From JAABTH01 sp964390725 (GTDB lineage Bacteria; Bacillota; Dethiobacteria; DTU022): DNA of 64,000 nt. Each line of letters begins with the position of its first letter. Positions within the stretch are counted from its first letter, which is position 1. Shown one piece after another: positions 16,039 through 25,148 of the stretch. A program made the translations under genes and the position numbers. The stretch lies in contig CAYMIW010000001.1 in the NCBI GenBank assembly GCA_964390725.1, forward strand, positions 62,001-126,000, written 5' to 3'. Under the pieces are notes generated by a model, which made no database searches, was not told where the DNA came from, and saw only the letters and a program-made list of their open reading frames with translations.

Positions 16039-17280
16039 TTATGGCTGGAACCTTTGAAGCACCAGGCTGGCATTAGTGCCACCGAACCCGAACGAATTAG
16101 ATAGGACAGTTGAAACAGAAATTTTACGGGCTTCATTCGGAACATAATCAAGATCGCATTCCGGGTCGGGATTTTCATAATTTATGGTGGGGTGAATAGC
16201 CTCGTTCCTAAAAGAGAGCAGGCAGGCAATCAGTTCTACAGCACCTGCTGCACCAAGAAGGTGTCCGGTCATTGACTTGGTTGAGCTGATTGGTATTTCA
16301 TAAGCATGTTTGCCGAAAACCTTTTTGATGGCCAGGGTTTCAATTTTATCATTATGTTCTGTTGATGTCCCGTGTGCGTTGATATAATCAACTGCATTGG
16401 GCTGCAAACCTGCATCACTCAGGGCTCGTTCCATGCAGAGACATGCTCCCTTACCTTCCGGGTCTGGGGCGGTTATATGATATGCATCACCGGACATGCC
16501 GTAACCAATAACCTCACCATAAATATTTGCCTGGCGGGCAACGGCCCTGTTAAGTTCTTCCAGGATAACAATCCCTGCGCCTTCGCTGATTACAAAGCCA
16601 TCACGATCCCTGTCGAAGGGGCGCGAGGCTTTTTGGGGTTCTTCGTTACGCTGGGAAAGAGCCCTGGCTGCGCAGAAACCTGAATAAGCAAGGTGACTGA
16701 TTGCCGCCTCTGCACCACCGGCAACCATAATGTCGGCATCACCACGGCGAATTATATTGCAGGCATCGCCGATAGCATGAGTTCCTGACGCGCAAGCGGT
16801 AACCGTTGTTGCATTTGGTCCGCGCAGTTTAAGAAGCATGGAGACGTAACCGGAGCCCATATTTGCTATCAGGGCAGGTACAAGAAAGGGACTGACCCTT
16901 CGGGGTCCTTTCTCAAAAAGCACCTGCAGCTGAGTTTCTATGGTGCGGATACCTCCGATACCTGAACCGATCAATGTGCCTGCTTGATCCGGATCAGGTT
17001 CTTCTTTATCGAGTCCGGCATCCTGCCAGGCCTGCATGGCTGCTGCAACGGCAAGCTGGGTAAAACGGTCAATTTTTTTTGCTTCTCTTTTTTCCAGCCA
17101 TTTATGGGGATCAAAATCTTTGATTTCTCCCCCGATTCTTGAAGGGTATGCGGATACATCGATAATATTTTCAACCAGTGAAATCCCACTTTTTCCTGCA
17201 ACAAGGTTCTTCCACAGGGTATCTTTATCCAACCCCAGGGGCGTTACTGCCCCAATTCCGGTAATTACTGCCCTACGCAT
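16039..17280 (-). CDS. fabF: Beta-ketoacyl-ACP synthase II (FabF)
   Basis: 413 residues, full length. The catalytic triad sits at canonical positions: Cys163 (TVTACASGTHA), His303 (NAHGTSTEHND) and His340 (SMTGHLLGAAG), with the C-terminal NSFGFGGTNASL loop. It elongates acyl-ACP by decarboxylative condensation with malonyl-ACP. ATG at 17280 follows GAGGTG. It is last in the fabH-fabD-fabG-fabF operon, only 18 bases after fabG. The acyl carrier protein gene usually found between fabG and fabF is missing here. Confidence 0.97.
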   Translation of the reverse strand: MRRAVITGIGAVTPLGLDKDTLWKNLVAGKSGISLVENIIDVSAYPSRIGGEIKDFDPHKWLEKREAKKIDRFTQLAVAAAMQAWQDAGLDKEEPDPDQAGTLIGSGIGGIRTIETQLQVLFEKGPRRVSPFLVPALIANMGSGYVSMLLKLRGPNATTVTACASGTHAIGDACNIIRRGDADIMVAGGAEAAISHLAYSGFCAARALSQRNEEPQKASRPFDRDRDGFVISEGAGIVILEELNRAVARQANIYGEVIGYGMSGDAYHITAPDPEGKGACLCMERALSDAGLQPNAVDYINAHGTSTEHNDKIETLAIKKVFGKHAYEIPISSTKSMTGHLLGAAGAVELIACLLSFRNEAIHPTINYENPDPECDLDYVPNEARKISVSTVLSNSFGFGGTNASLVLQRFQP

Positions 17281-17298
17281 TAAAACACCTCAGTTCAG

Positions 17299-18042
17299 TT
17301 ACATGATCAGGCCGCCGTCAACTGCGATAACCTGTCCGGTAATATACTTAGCTTTTGAAGCCAAAAATAAAACTGTTTCCGCCACATCTTCTACCGATCC
17401 AAGGCGGCCCAGAGAAACCTGGTGCCTTACTTTATCAATCATTGAGGGTGGAAGTGCTGCTGTCATATCTGTTTCAATAAAGCCTGGTGCTACAGCGTTA
17501 ACAGTTATGTTGCGTGAACCGACTTCCTTGGCCAGGCTGCGGGTAAAAGCAATAACCCCGCCTTTTGAGGCTGCATAGTTAGTCTGACCGCTGTTGCCGT
17601 GAATGCCGGCAACAGAAGCAATGTTAATGATGCTGCCGCCTTTTTTTGCTTTTAACATTGGACGAAGCACTGCTTTACAGCAGTTAAATGTGCCGGTAAG
17701 ATTAACATCAAGCACGGCCTGCCATTCATCCGTTTTCATCCTGGCAAGGATGTTGTCCCGGGTTATACCGGCGTTATTGACCAGGATGTCTGGAACTCCG
17801 AAATTATCAATACAGAAGCCGATCATTTTTTCCATTTCAGTGTATACTGCTATATCGGCCTGATATGGTGCTGCATTAAAGCCTTTTTCATTAATTAGTT
17901 TGCACAGATCTTCTGCTGAGGTTTTACTGCCGCTGTAGTTTACAATTACGTTTGCCCCGGCATGGGCCAATGCTATGGCAGTAGCCCGTCCTATGCCGCG
18001 TGATGCGCCTGTTACTATTGCTGTTTTCTCTTTAAGGATCAT
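17299..18042 (-). CDS. fabG: 3-oxoacyl-ACP reductase FabG
   Basis: 247-residue classical short-chain dehydrogenase. NADPH motif VTGASRGIGRA, NNAG at the end of strand 4, catalytic Ser in NIASVAG, and Tyr-x-x-x-Lys in TNYAASKGG. The C-terminus ITGQVIAVDGG is typical of FabG. It reduces beta-ketoacyl-ACP in each elongation round. Its ATG overlaps the fabD stop by 4 bases (ATGA), so translation is coupled. Confidence 0.96.
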   Translation of the reverse strand: MILKEKTAIVTGASRGIGRATAIALAHAGANVIVNYSGSKTSAEDLCKLINEKGFNAAPYQADIAVYTEMEKMIGFCIDNFGVPDILVNNAGITRDNILARMKTDEWQAVLDVNLTGTFNCCKAVLRPMLKAKKGGSIINIASVAGIHGNSGQTNYAASKGGVIAFTRSLAKEVGSRNITVNAVAPGFIETDMTAALPPSMIDKVRHQVSLGRLGSVEDVAETVLFLASKAKYITGQVIAVDGGLIM

Positions 18043-18974
18043 TTTATTTCACTCTCCAGGTATTCATTTATCGCTCCGGCGCTGTCAAGTGCCACAGTTG
18101 TTGATTCCGGTGATATTCTCTTCATCAGCCTGGCCGGTGAAGTACCCGGACCTATAGCTGCAAAATGGTTAAAACCATGATGGATCAGCTTTCTCACTGA
18201 TTGTTCCCAGAGGATGGGATTACTCACTTGCTGAACCAGGTTGTCTTTTATCTTTTCTTCGCTGCTGGCCGGTTCGGCATTTATATTAAAGACAACTGTT
18301 ATATCCGGTTTACTGAAAGGAACCTGGTCCAGCACTGCTACCAGTTTCTCTTCAATTGGTTTCAGAAGAATACTGTGAAAAGGAGTGCTGACTTTCAACG
18401 GGGTTATTCTTTTTGCCCCAGTAGCACTGGCCAGTTTACAGGCAACTGCCAGGGCGTTTTTTTCACCGGAGATAACTATTTGTCCCGGGCAATTAAAGTT
18501 GGCCGGCATAACAACACCACTTGTTGAAGCTGCTAGGCAGATATCTTTTACCTGCTTGTGATCAAGGCCCATTATTGCTGTCATGCCGCCTAATCCTGGT
18601 GGTGTCGCTTCCTGCATAAGCAGGCCGCGTTTAGCAACGAGTGGCAGGGCATCCCGAAATGATATCACTCCTGCGGCAACAAGGGCACTATATTCTCCCA
18701 GGCTTAAACCGGCTGCACCTTCAGCATGGATACCCTGTGAGGCTAAAATCCGCTGAATTGCCGTGCTAACCGTAAGAATTGCCGGTTGGGTTATAGAGGT
18801 TTCCTGGAGTTTGTTGCCGGGATCATTAAATATTATATCTAAAAACCCGGGTCCCATAACTGCTTCCGCTTCGTCAAAAACCGCACGGGCTTCAGTAAAA
18901 CTATTATATATATCCAATCCCATACCAGGGTGCTGTGCTCCCTGCCCCGGGAATAGCAGTGCCATTTTAATCAA
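18039..18974 (-). CDS. fabD: Malonyl-CoA:ACP transacylase FabD
   Basis: 311 residues. The N-terminal FPGQGAQ motif, nucleophile Ser91 in GLSLGEYSAL, the conserved Arg in AKRGLLMQEA and the catalytic His in STPFHS are all present. It loads malonyl groups onto ACP. I keep the TTG at 18974, because GAGGTG lies 7 bases upstream; the ATG three codons later is too far from that site. Second gene of the fab operon. Confidence 0.96.
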   Translation of the reverse strand: MIKMALLFPGQGAQHPGMGLDIYNSFTEARAVFDEAEAVMGPGFLDIIFNDPGNKLQETSITQPAILTVSTAIQRILASQGIHAEGAAGLSLGEYSALVAAGVISFRDALPLVAKRGLLMQEATPPGLGGMTAIMGLDHKQVKDICLAASTSGVVMPANFNCPGQIVISGEKNALAVACKLASATGAKRITPLKVSTPFHSILLKPIEEKLVAVLDQVPFSKPDITVVFNINAEPASSEEKIKDNLVQQVSNPILWEQSVRKLIHHGFNHFAAIGPGTSPARLMKRISPESTTVALDSAGAINEYLESEIK

Positions 18975-19035
18975 ATATATTCACCTCATCTGTATAAGCT
19001 GTTATCTTAATTAATTGATCAGATAAAAATGCTTC

Positions 19036-20034
19036 TTACCACCTAATAAGTGCTCCACCCCAGGTAAGTCCGGATCCGAAACCAACCAATGCTATCAGGT
19101 CGTTTTTATTCAATCGGCCTGCAGCAACTTCTTCATGTAAAGCAATGGGGATGCTTGCCGACGATGTGTTACCGTAACGGCTCAGGTTTAGCGGAATTTT
19201 TTCCTGTGGCAAGCCGACTCGTTTTTGGATATGCTTAATAATTCTTTCGTTGGCTTGATGAAGAAATAGGTGATCTAGCTGATCTGGTTTTAAAGTGTGA
19301 CGTTCTAAAAGCTCGTCCATGGTATCTTCCACTACCCTGACGGCAAACTTGAAAATTTCATTACCGTTCATTTTTATGGAATGTAATTTTTTGGAAATGC
19401 TCTCCTCTGAAGCAGGATTCTTGCTGCCTCCGCCCGGGATACACAGCTCTTCAGCTCCCTGACCGTCAGAGCCAAGTATGAAATCAACAATCCCCCGGTT
19501 GTCGCTGCTTGTTTTTTTCTCCAACAAAACAGCGCCTGCTCCGTCCCCGAACAAAACACAGGTAGAGCGATCCTGCCAATCGGTTACTCTTGATAGAACC
19601 TCCGCCCCGATCACCAGGGCACTGCGATATAAGCCGCTGCTAATAAAACTTTCTGCTGCGGCCAGCCCGTAAATAAACCCGGTACAGCCAGCGGATATAT
19701 CAAAAGCGGCCGCCCTGTTAGCTTTAAGTTTTGCTTGAACCAGGCAGGCGGTTGAGGGAGTAGGGTAATCGGGAGTTACAGTTGAAACAATGATTAAATC
19801 AAGATCGGCAGGATAAAAGTCGGCATTTTCCAACGCCATGGCAGATGCTTCAACAGCAAGGTCTGAGCAGCTCAACCCGGTTTCCAGAACCCGTCTTTCA
19901 CGGATACCTGTGCGTGATACAATCCAACTGTCGCTGGTATCTACTGTTTTTTCCAGGTCTGAGTTAGTTACAACGGTTTTTGGTAAGGCCATTCCGGTTC
20001 CAGTGATTATTGTCTTGTTTGCTTCTTTATTCAT
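19036..20034 (-). CDS. fabH: Beta-ketoacyl-ACP synthase III (FabH)
   Basis: 332 residues. Catalytic Cys117 (DISAGCTGFIYG), His259 (FLHQANERI) and the Asn of RYGNTSSAS form the FabH triad. It starts fatty acid synthesis by condensing an acyl-CoA primer with malonyl-ACP. First gene of the minus-strand fab operon and divergent from fabK. No plsX or FapR gene is seen beside it. Confidence 0.96.
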   Translation of the reverse strand: MNKEANKTIITGTGMALPKTVVTNSDLEKTVDTSDSWIVSRTGIRERRVLETGLSCSDLAVEASAMALENADFYPADLDLIIVSTVTPDYPTPSTACLVQAKLKANRAAAFDISAGCTGFIYGLAAAESFISSGLYRSALVIGAEVLSRVTDWQDRSTCVLFGDGAGAVLLEKKTSSDNRGIVDFILGSDGQGAEELCIPGGGSKNPASEESISKKLHSIKMNGNEIFKFAVRVVEDTMDELLERHTLKPDQLDHLFLHQANERIIKHIQKRVGLPQEKIPLNLSRYGNTSSASIPIALHEEVAAGRLNKNDLIALVGFGSGLTWGGALIRW

Positions 20035-20088
20035 AGCTGTGTTTTATCACCCTGTTATGTTATAATCATTAAAGCCCAAATGACGTCT

Positions 20089-20116
20089 TATATAAATATA
20101 TAGATTTGTGTGTCAA
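20089..20116 (-). promoter_or_regulatory. Putative promoter of the fabHDGF operon
   Basis: On the minus strand TTGACA (20111-20116) and TATATA (20089-20094) are 16 bases apart, in the divergent gap between fabH and fabK. No obvious FapR-type operator was recognised. Confidence 0.55.
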
Positions 20117-20177
20117 TTCAGCTCAATAGGTTGATTATACATAGATAGCAAAACCCTGTCAAACGAAATGCAAGGAG

Positions 20178-21116
20178 ATGATGAATATTAATATCTGTGG
20201 ACTGATAAAAACCCGTTACCCCTTGATTCAGGGAGGTATGGCCAATATTGCTGATCACAGGCTCGCTTCAGCTGTAAGTAATAGTGGTGCACTTGGGATT
20301 ATTGCAGCAGGCGGTGATGACCCGGAAAAAGTGCGGGAGGAGATTCGTCTTTGCCGTACGATGACTGAAGCGCCTTTTGGTGTAAATATAATGTTAATGA
20401 GCCCTCATGCGCCGGCAATTGCCCGTATAGTAATTGAAGAGAATGTAAGCGTTGTTACAACAGGAGCCGGCAATCCGGGGCAGTTTATACCTGCCTGGAA
20501 GGAGGCAGGTATAGTTTCTATACCGGTTATGCCCAGTGTTGCTTTCGCCCGACGCATGGAAAGAGCGGGTGCAGATGCAGTGATTGTTGAAGGAACCGAA
20601 GCAGGAGGGCACATCGGTGAATTAACCACTATGGTCTTGGTCCCGCAGGTAGTTGATGCAGTATCAATTCCCGTTATTGCTGCAGGTGGTATTGCCGACT
20701 ACCGGCAGGTGCTTGCTGCTTTTGCTCTCGGGGCACAGGGAATCCAGTCCGGTACAATATTTTTAGCCGCAGAAGAGTGCCCTGTGCACGATAATTATAA
20801 GCAGTATGTTATCAGGGCGAAAGATACTGATACCATTGTTACAGGCAGGCAGACTGGTGCGCCGGTGCGGGTGCTGAAAAACAAGATGGCCCGTCAATAT
20901 AACAAACTTGCTGAAAGGGGAGCTGACCTGGGGGAGCTTGAGAAAATGACTCTTGGATCACTGAAAAGAGCTGTATTAGAAGGAAATATAGAAACAGGTT
21001 CTTTTATGGCCGGACAGGTAGCCGGTATGATAAACCAGGTGCGTCCCGTGCGTGAGATAATTAAGGCGTTGTTTGAACCGGTAGAAGAATATCGTCAGAA
21101 GCTGCAGATACTTTAA
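20178..21116 (+). CDS. fabK: Enoyl-ACP reductase II (FabK), FMN-dependent
   Basis: About 312 residues of the nitronate monooxygenase-like TIM-barrel family. FabK hallmarks: PLIQGGMANIADHRLASAVS near the start, GVNIMLMSPHAP, the active-site His in EGTEAGGHIGELTT, the phosphate-binding VIAAGGIADYRQV, and AQGIQSGTIFL. It performs the last reduction of the elongation cycle. AAGGAG directly abuts the first ATG (20178), so the ATG at 20181 or a slightly later codon may be the true start. FabK replaces FabI in many anaerobic Bacillota. It is followed 32 bases later by fabZ. Confidence 0.95.
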   Translation: MMNINICGLIKTRYPLIQGGMANIADHRLASAVSNSGALGIIAAGGDDPEKVREEIRLCRTMTEAPFGVNIMLMSPHAPAIARIVIEENVSVVTTGAGNPGQFIPAWKEAGIVSIPVMPSVAFARRMERAGADAVIVEGTEAGGHIGELTTMVLVPQVVDAVSIPVIAAGGIADYRQVLAAFALGAQGIQSGTIFLAAEECPVHDNYKQYVIRAKDTDTIVTGRQTGAPVRVLKNKMARQYNKLAERGADLGELEKMTLGSLKRAVLEGNIETGSFMAGQVAGMINQVRPVREIIKALFEPVEEYRQKLQIL

Positions 21117-21148
21117 ATCTATTATTTGAATTCGAGGAGGCACAAGTC

Positions 21149-21577
21149 ATGATTATGAACAGTAACCAAATTCAGGAGGTTATCCCTCATCGTTACCCCT
21201 TTTTAATGATAGACAGAATTGTGTCACTTGAGCCGGGATTAAACGCTGTCGGTGAAAAAGCAGTTTCTGCAAATGAAATGTATTTTACCGGTCACTTCCC
21301 CCGGGAGCATGTGATGCCCGGAGTGCTGATCATTGAAGCTTTGGCCCAGACCGGTGCAGTAGCGATATTGTCCTGTGAAGAAAACAAAGGAAAAATTGCA
21401 TATTTTGCCGGGATAAAAAAAGCACGGTTTCGGGGAAAAGTAATTCCAGGTGATCTGCTTCGTCTTGAGGTGGAAATTGGCCGCTTTAAGGCTTCCCTGG
21501 GTATGGGATCAGCCAGGGCTTATGTTGAAGATAAGCTGGTTTGTGAAGCGGAGTTAAGCTTTGCTCTTGAAAAATAA
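21149..21577 (+). CDS. fabZ: 3-hydroxyacyl-ACP dehydratase FabZ
   Basis: 142 residues, single hot-dog fold. PHRYPFLMIDRI opens the family pattern. The catalytic His49 lies in FTGHFPREHVMPG and Glu63 in LIIEALAQTGA. ATG at 21149 has GAGGAGG 9 bases upstream. It dehydrates beta-hydroxyacyl-ACP and is coupled to fabK on the plus strand, divergent from the rest of the fab genes. Confidence 0.96.
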   Translation: MIMNSNQIQEVIPHRYPFLMIDRIVSLEPGLNAVGEKAVSANEMYFTGHFPREHVMPGVLIIEALAQTGAVAILSCEENKGKIAYFAGIKKARFRGKVIPGDLLRLEVEIGRFKASLGMGSARAYVEDKLVCEAELSFALEK

Positions 21578-22091
21578 TATTTAAAACGTTTTTAACAATA
21601 ATTATAAGGGTATTGTAAGTGCAATAATCCAAATAAGGTTCCGATTAACATGATTCTCCAGTAAAATATAGATGGCAGGCAGGCTGATTATCTTTACGGT
21701 GAACAGGGTTATATTGTATAAAGCCTGGTAGCGAAAAGTGTTTTAGCCTGGCTAGTATTTTTCGGGGTTATGCAGCCTGTTTAGAGAAATTAAACGTAAG
21801 AATATCCGTGTAATACCTGGAACAGTGAGTAATTAACAATAAGCTTACAATAGTATGCCTTACCTTGGTTAATACGGGATACTAGTAGTTGCTTAAGTAT
21901 CATTATTTCAGGTAAAATAAAACAGTATAAGCCAGTTGAATAAAAACGGACCCGGATCCGCTTGCCGGTGTTGCTGCAGATCTGGATCCGCTTTATTTTG
22001 TTGTATAATTTGTTTTGATAAAAAAAACTCAATACAAACAGTCGGATTGTTTATAATCCTGCTGAATCAGAAAAGGGCGGGAGTTATAAAG
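21578..22091 (+). other. Intergenic region before lepA, 514 bases, no gene seen
   Basis: No convincing coding frame on either strand. Near its right end two copies of GGATCCGCT (from 21956 and from 21984) could pair as CGGATCC/GGATCCG in a loose hairpin. A TATAAT at 22004-22009 follows, about 80 bases before lepA, but without a good -35. These may be the end of the fabKZ transcript and the lepA promoter. No rpsT, tRNA or known riboswitch was recognised. Confidence 0.5.
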
Positions 22092-23891
22092 TTGAAAGAA
22101 AAAAGGATTAGAAATTTTTGTATCATAGCTCATATTGATCACGGTAAATCTACCCTGGCTGATCGACTGCTGGAAGCAACAGGGACCCTTACTGCCCGGC
22201 AGATGAAAGAACAGGTTTTGGATCAGATGGATCTGGAAAGGGAGAGGGGCATAACCATTAAGTTGCAGGCTGTTCGTCTATTATATAATGCAGCAGACAG
22301 TGAAGAATATATACTTAACCTGATCGATACCCCTGGCCATGTGGATTTTAATTATGAGGTGTCGCGAAGCCTTGCTGCCTGTGAAGGAGCTATTCTAGTT
22401 GTTGATGCTGCCCAGGGAATAGAAGCCCAGACCCTGGCTAATACTTTTCTGGCCCTTGAACAGGGTTTAACCATAGTGCCGGTGATCAACAAAATCGATT
22501 TGGATAATGCCGACCCGGAAAGAGTAAGACAGGAATTGTTCGGTTTAATTGGCGATGAAGCGGAAGAAGCGCTGCTTGTGTCGGCAAAAAAAGGATCGGG
22601 GATTGGCGAGGTGCTTGAGGCAGTAGTCAGGAAAATCCCCCCTCCTGATGCCGAAGAAGGAGAACAACCTTTAAAAGCGCTGATATTTGATTCACATTAT
22701 GATCAATACCGGGGTGTAATTGCATATATCAGGGTGATGGAGGGCAGTGTGGCCAGCGGCGACCGGGTTAAGTTTATGAATACAGGTAAAATTTTTGAGG
22801 TTGGAGAAATCGGAGTTTTCCGTCCAGCCATGCAGGAGGTAGAAAAACTTGATACCGGCGAAGTGGGTTACCTGATTGCTTCGATAAAAAATGTGAAAGA
22901 TGCGCAGGTCGGTGACACAGTAACCAGGGCAAATAAACCTGCTCCTAAAGCGCTTGCCGGATACCGAAAAGTTGTACCGATGGTTTTCTGCGGTCTTTTT
23001 CCACGTGACAGTAATGATTTTCATACACTGCGCGATGCAATCGAAAAACTGACTTTAAATGATTCTGCCCTGACTTCCGAACCGGAAAAATCAACAGCGC
23101 TGGGCCTCGGTTTTCGTTGTGGTTTTCTTGGTCTGCTGCACATGGATATCGTCCGGGAAAGGCTGGAAAGGGAGTATGATCTTGATTTGATTGTTTCGGC
23201 TCCCAGTGTGGTATATAAGGTTCATCTCCGAAACGGTGAGATAACAGAGGTGGATAACCCGGCCCTGATACCGGAGACGGGTGAGCGGGATGCCATTGAA
23301 GAACCTTATGTTCTTGCAACAATCCTCATACCGGCTGAGTATATAGGTGCGGTGATGGAATTGTGCCAGGATAAAAGGGGTGATTTGCACAATACGGAAT
23401 ATCTTGATTCAGGCAGAGTCCGGCTTGTTTATAAAATGCCCCTTGCGGAAATCATCTATGACTTTTTTGATCTGCTCAAGTCTCGCACCAGGGGTTATGC
23501 TTCCCTTGATTACGAGATGCATGGCTACAGGCAATCAGACCTGGTTTTAATGGATATACTGGTCAATGCGGAAAAGGTGGACGCCCTATCCTTTGTTATC
23601 CACAGGGATAAAGCTTATCAACGCGGCCGGGAAATGATTGAAAAACTTAAGGATATTATCCCGCGCCAAATGTTTGATATTCCGATTCAGGCAGCAATAG
23701 ACAACAAGATAATTGCCCGGGAAACTATCAAGGCGCTGCGCAAGAATGTAACAGAAAAGCTTTACGGTGGTGATGTTACCCGGAAGCGGAAATTGCTTGA
23801 GAAACAGAAAGAAGGTAAGAAAAAAATGAAGCAGATAGGCAGGGTAGAAATTCCCCAGGAGGCTTTTACTGCTGTTTTAAAGGTCAGGTAA
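22092..23891 (+). CDS. lepA: Elongation factor 4 (LepA), ribosome-associated GTPase
   Basis: About 599 residues from the TTG at 22092, 8 bases after GGGAG. The extra 52 codons in the longer open frame are not LepA-like. GTPase motifs are intact: AHIDHGKSTLADR (G1), ERGITI (G2), DTPGHVDFNYE (G3), NKIDL (G4) and SAKKGSG (G5). The LepA-specific C-terminal domain follows (RQMFDIPIQAAIDNKIIARE) with the basic end GDVTRKRKLLEKQKEGKKKM. LepA binds stalled ribosomes and helps translation under stress. In many Bacillota it sits near hrcA/dnaK; here it stands alone. Confidence 0.97.
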   Translation: MKEKRIRNFCIIAHIDHGKSTLADRLLEATGTLTARQMKEQVLDQMDLERERGITIKLQAVRLLYNAADSEEYILNLIDTPGHVDFNYEVSRSLAACEGAILVVDAAQGIEAQTLANTFLALEQGLTIVPVINKIDLDNADPERVRQELFGLIGDEAEEALLVSAKKGSGIGEVLEAVVRKIPPPDAEEGEQPLKALIFDSHYDQYRGVIAYIRVMEGSVASGDRVKFMNTGKIFEVGEIGVFRPAMQEVEKLDTGEVGYLIASIKNVKDAQVGDTVTRANKPAPKALAGYRKVVPMVFCGLFPRDSNDFHTLRDAIEKLTLNDSALTSEPEKSTALGLGFRCGFLGLLHMDIVRERLEREYDLDLIVSAPSVVYKVHLRNGEITEVDNPALIPETGERDAIEEPYVLATILIPAEYIGAVMELCQDKRGDLHNTEYLDSGRVRLVYKMPLAEIIYDFFDLLKSRTRGYASLDYEMHGYRQSDLVLMDILVNAEKVDALSFVIHRDKAYQRGREMIEKLKDIIPRQMFDIPIQAAIDNKIIARETIKALRKNVTEKLYGGDVTRKRKLLEKQKEGKKKMKQIGRVEIPQEAFTAVLKVR

Positions 23892-23941
23892 CTTTTTATT
23901 AATATAAAGGGAGGCATTGCCATGGGTGAAGAAAAAACAAA

Positions 23942-24073
23942 ATGGGAGCAGGTATAGCTATAGGCCTGGTCCTGGGAGTGGCAATCGGTGTAATGATGGA
24001 TAATATTGGTTTAGGCGCAGGTATCGGCCTGGTTCTTGGAACAGCAATAGGTGCTGCCATAAAAAAGCGCTAA
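23942..24073 (+). CDS. Small glycine-zipper membrane peptide, probably frameshifted at its start
   Basis: 43 residues made of two near-identical halves, MGAGIAIGLVLGVAIGVMMD and then NIGLGAGIGLVLGTAIGAA, ending IKKR. Regular GxxxG spacing indicates two membrane helices of the glycine-zipper type. The only good ribosome site (GGGAGG, 23910-23915) serves an ATG at 23922 that reads MGEEKTK and then stops in that frame. One extra base in the A6 run at 23933-23938 would fuse MGEEK to this peptide. Either the gene is broken, the run slips during transcription, or the sequence has an indel there. Function unknown. Confidence 0.6.
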   Translation: MGAGIAIGLVLGVAIGVMMDNIGLGAGIGLVLGTAIGAAIKKR

Positions 24074-24119
24074 TAATACTGCAGTGCATAATTTCATTTT
24101 TAGTTATTTCGGGTAAATA

Positions 24120-24917
24120 TTACAGAAGGTAGATAGCAATAACCCTGATAACGAAAAATCCAATATGAGTAAAAGCGTGGGCAACCATGGCTACTTCAAG
24201 GCTGTGGCGCCAAAAAAGCCAACCAAAAACAACTCCGCCCAGGGCATTTAAGAATACGGTCCTTAGAACCAGCACGGTTGTTAATGGAACAACTGCTGCG
24301 AGAGCAGGCAGATGACCCAGACCAAAGAGGATTGCGGCAATTATATTACAGGACCAGATCAAGACCGGGCCCGGTTTTCCGGCCGAACGTTGGAACAGTT
24401 TCCAACCGAGCCAGACCAGGAGAGACATTACTCCCCAGCGTAATAAAAGCTCCTCGGTTATGCCACCATACAGGAGTCCCAGGCCAAGTTGTCCCAGGAG
24501 ACCGCTTTCTCCGGCATCGATGTTGCTGATTTCTGATCCGGCAAAAGGCATAACCATTAAGTCGAATAATACAGCAACCACGGCAAAAGCAAGTCCCAGG
24601 ATGGCTGCCCTGCCCAAGTGCTGTTTCAGCCGGGTTAAAACTTCGGTTCCATAAGCGCTTTTTTCGTAGATCAGTGATACAAGCCCCACTCTGGGAGCAG
24701 TTAAGCAGCCTATTGCAACAGCGACTAAAACAAGAATGGCAGATTGTAAAAGCGAGAGTATAACCAGTAATGAAACAGGTAGGTCAGGCGCCTCGGGCAG
24801 TGCTGCCAGGGTTTGATCAAGCTGGGGCAGCAGCTGCCACAGCAGTGACAAAACACCGATCAAGCCTATTGCCGACAAAACGAGGAAAGGTTTCCAAAAT
24901 GGATACTTATTTGCCAT
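24120..24917 (-). CDS. CPBP family intramembrane glutamic endopeptidase
   Basis: 265 residues with about 7 hydrophobic segments. The CPBP (Abi/CAAX-protease-like) motifs are present: GGITEELLLRWG (EExxxR), FGLGHLPA (FxxxH) and a C-terminal HAFTH. These residues form the membrane-embedded active site. ATG at 24917 follows AGGAGG. Members process membrane proteins or confer bacteriocin immunity; the substrate here is unknown. It converges on lepA and stands alone. Confidence 0.9.
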   Translation of the reverse strand: MANKYPFWKPFLVLSAIGLIGVLSLLWQLLPQLDQTLAALPEAPDLPVSLLVILSLLQSAILVLVAVAIGCLTAPRVGLVSLIYEKSAYGTEVLTRLKQHLGRAAILGLAFAVVAVLFDLMVMPFAGSEISNIDAGESGLLGQLGLGLLYGGITEELLLRWGVMSLLVWLGWKLFQRSAGKPGPVLIWSCNIIAAILFGLGHLPALAAVVPLTTVLVLRTVFLNALGGVVFGWLFWRHSLEVAMVAHAFTHIGFFVIRVIAIYLL

Positions 24918-25148
24918 TGCCGGGCCTCCTTGCCTGGGCTGGTAATGTCTGAAATTATTTCAGAGTATTATATAATTCAATATAGCATAAAACCAGCGTA
25001 TTAAATAGTAAGCGCAAGAAATTAATCGTTCCTGAAATGCTGCTAAGTTTTAAAAGGTTGATTCGGCAGAGGTTAAAACATTTCACAATAATTGGTATAC
25101 TAAGACCAGGTAATCTGACAGTATAACGATTTAGAAGGAGAGAGCAAG

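Noticed and set aside
21954..21990. Duplicated GGATCCGC as a cloning or linker artefact
   Set aside because: The surroundings are continuous with host-like sequence, and no vector features are present. Two restriction-like hexamers 28 bases apart can occur by chance or form a weak hairpin.
21790..22032. 80-codon minus-strand frame upstream of lepA
   Set aside because: Low-complexity, AT-driven composition, no ribosome site and no family resemblance. I treat the region as non-coding.
23928..23945. AAAAAAC as a classical -1 frameshift heptamer in the glycine-zipper gene
   Set aside because: The heptamer is not in the X-XXY-YYZ phase relative to the upstream frame, so programmed ribosomal slippage of the standard kind is unlikely. 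Transcription slippage or an indel fits better.
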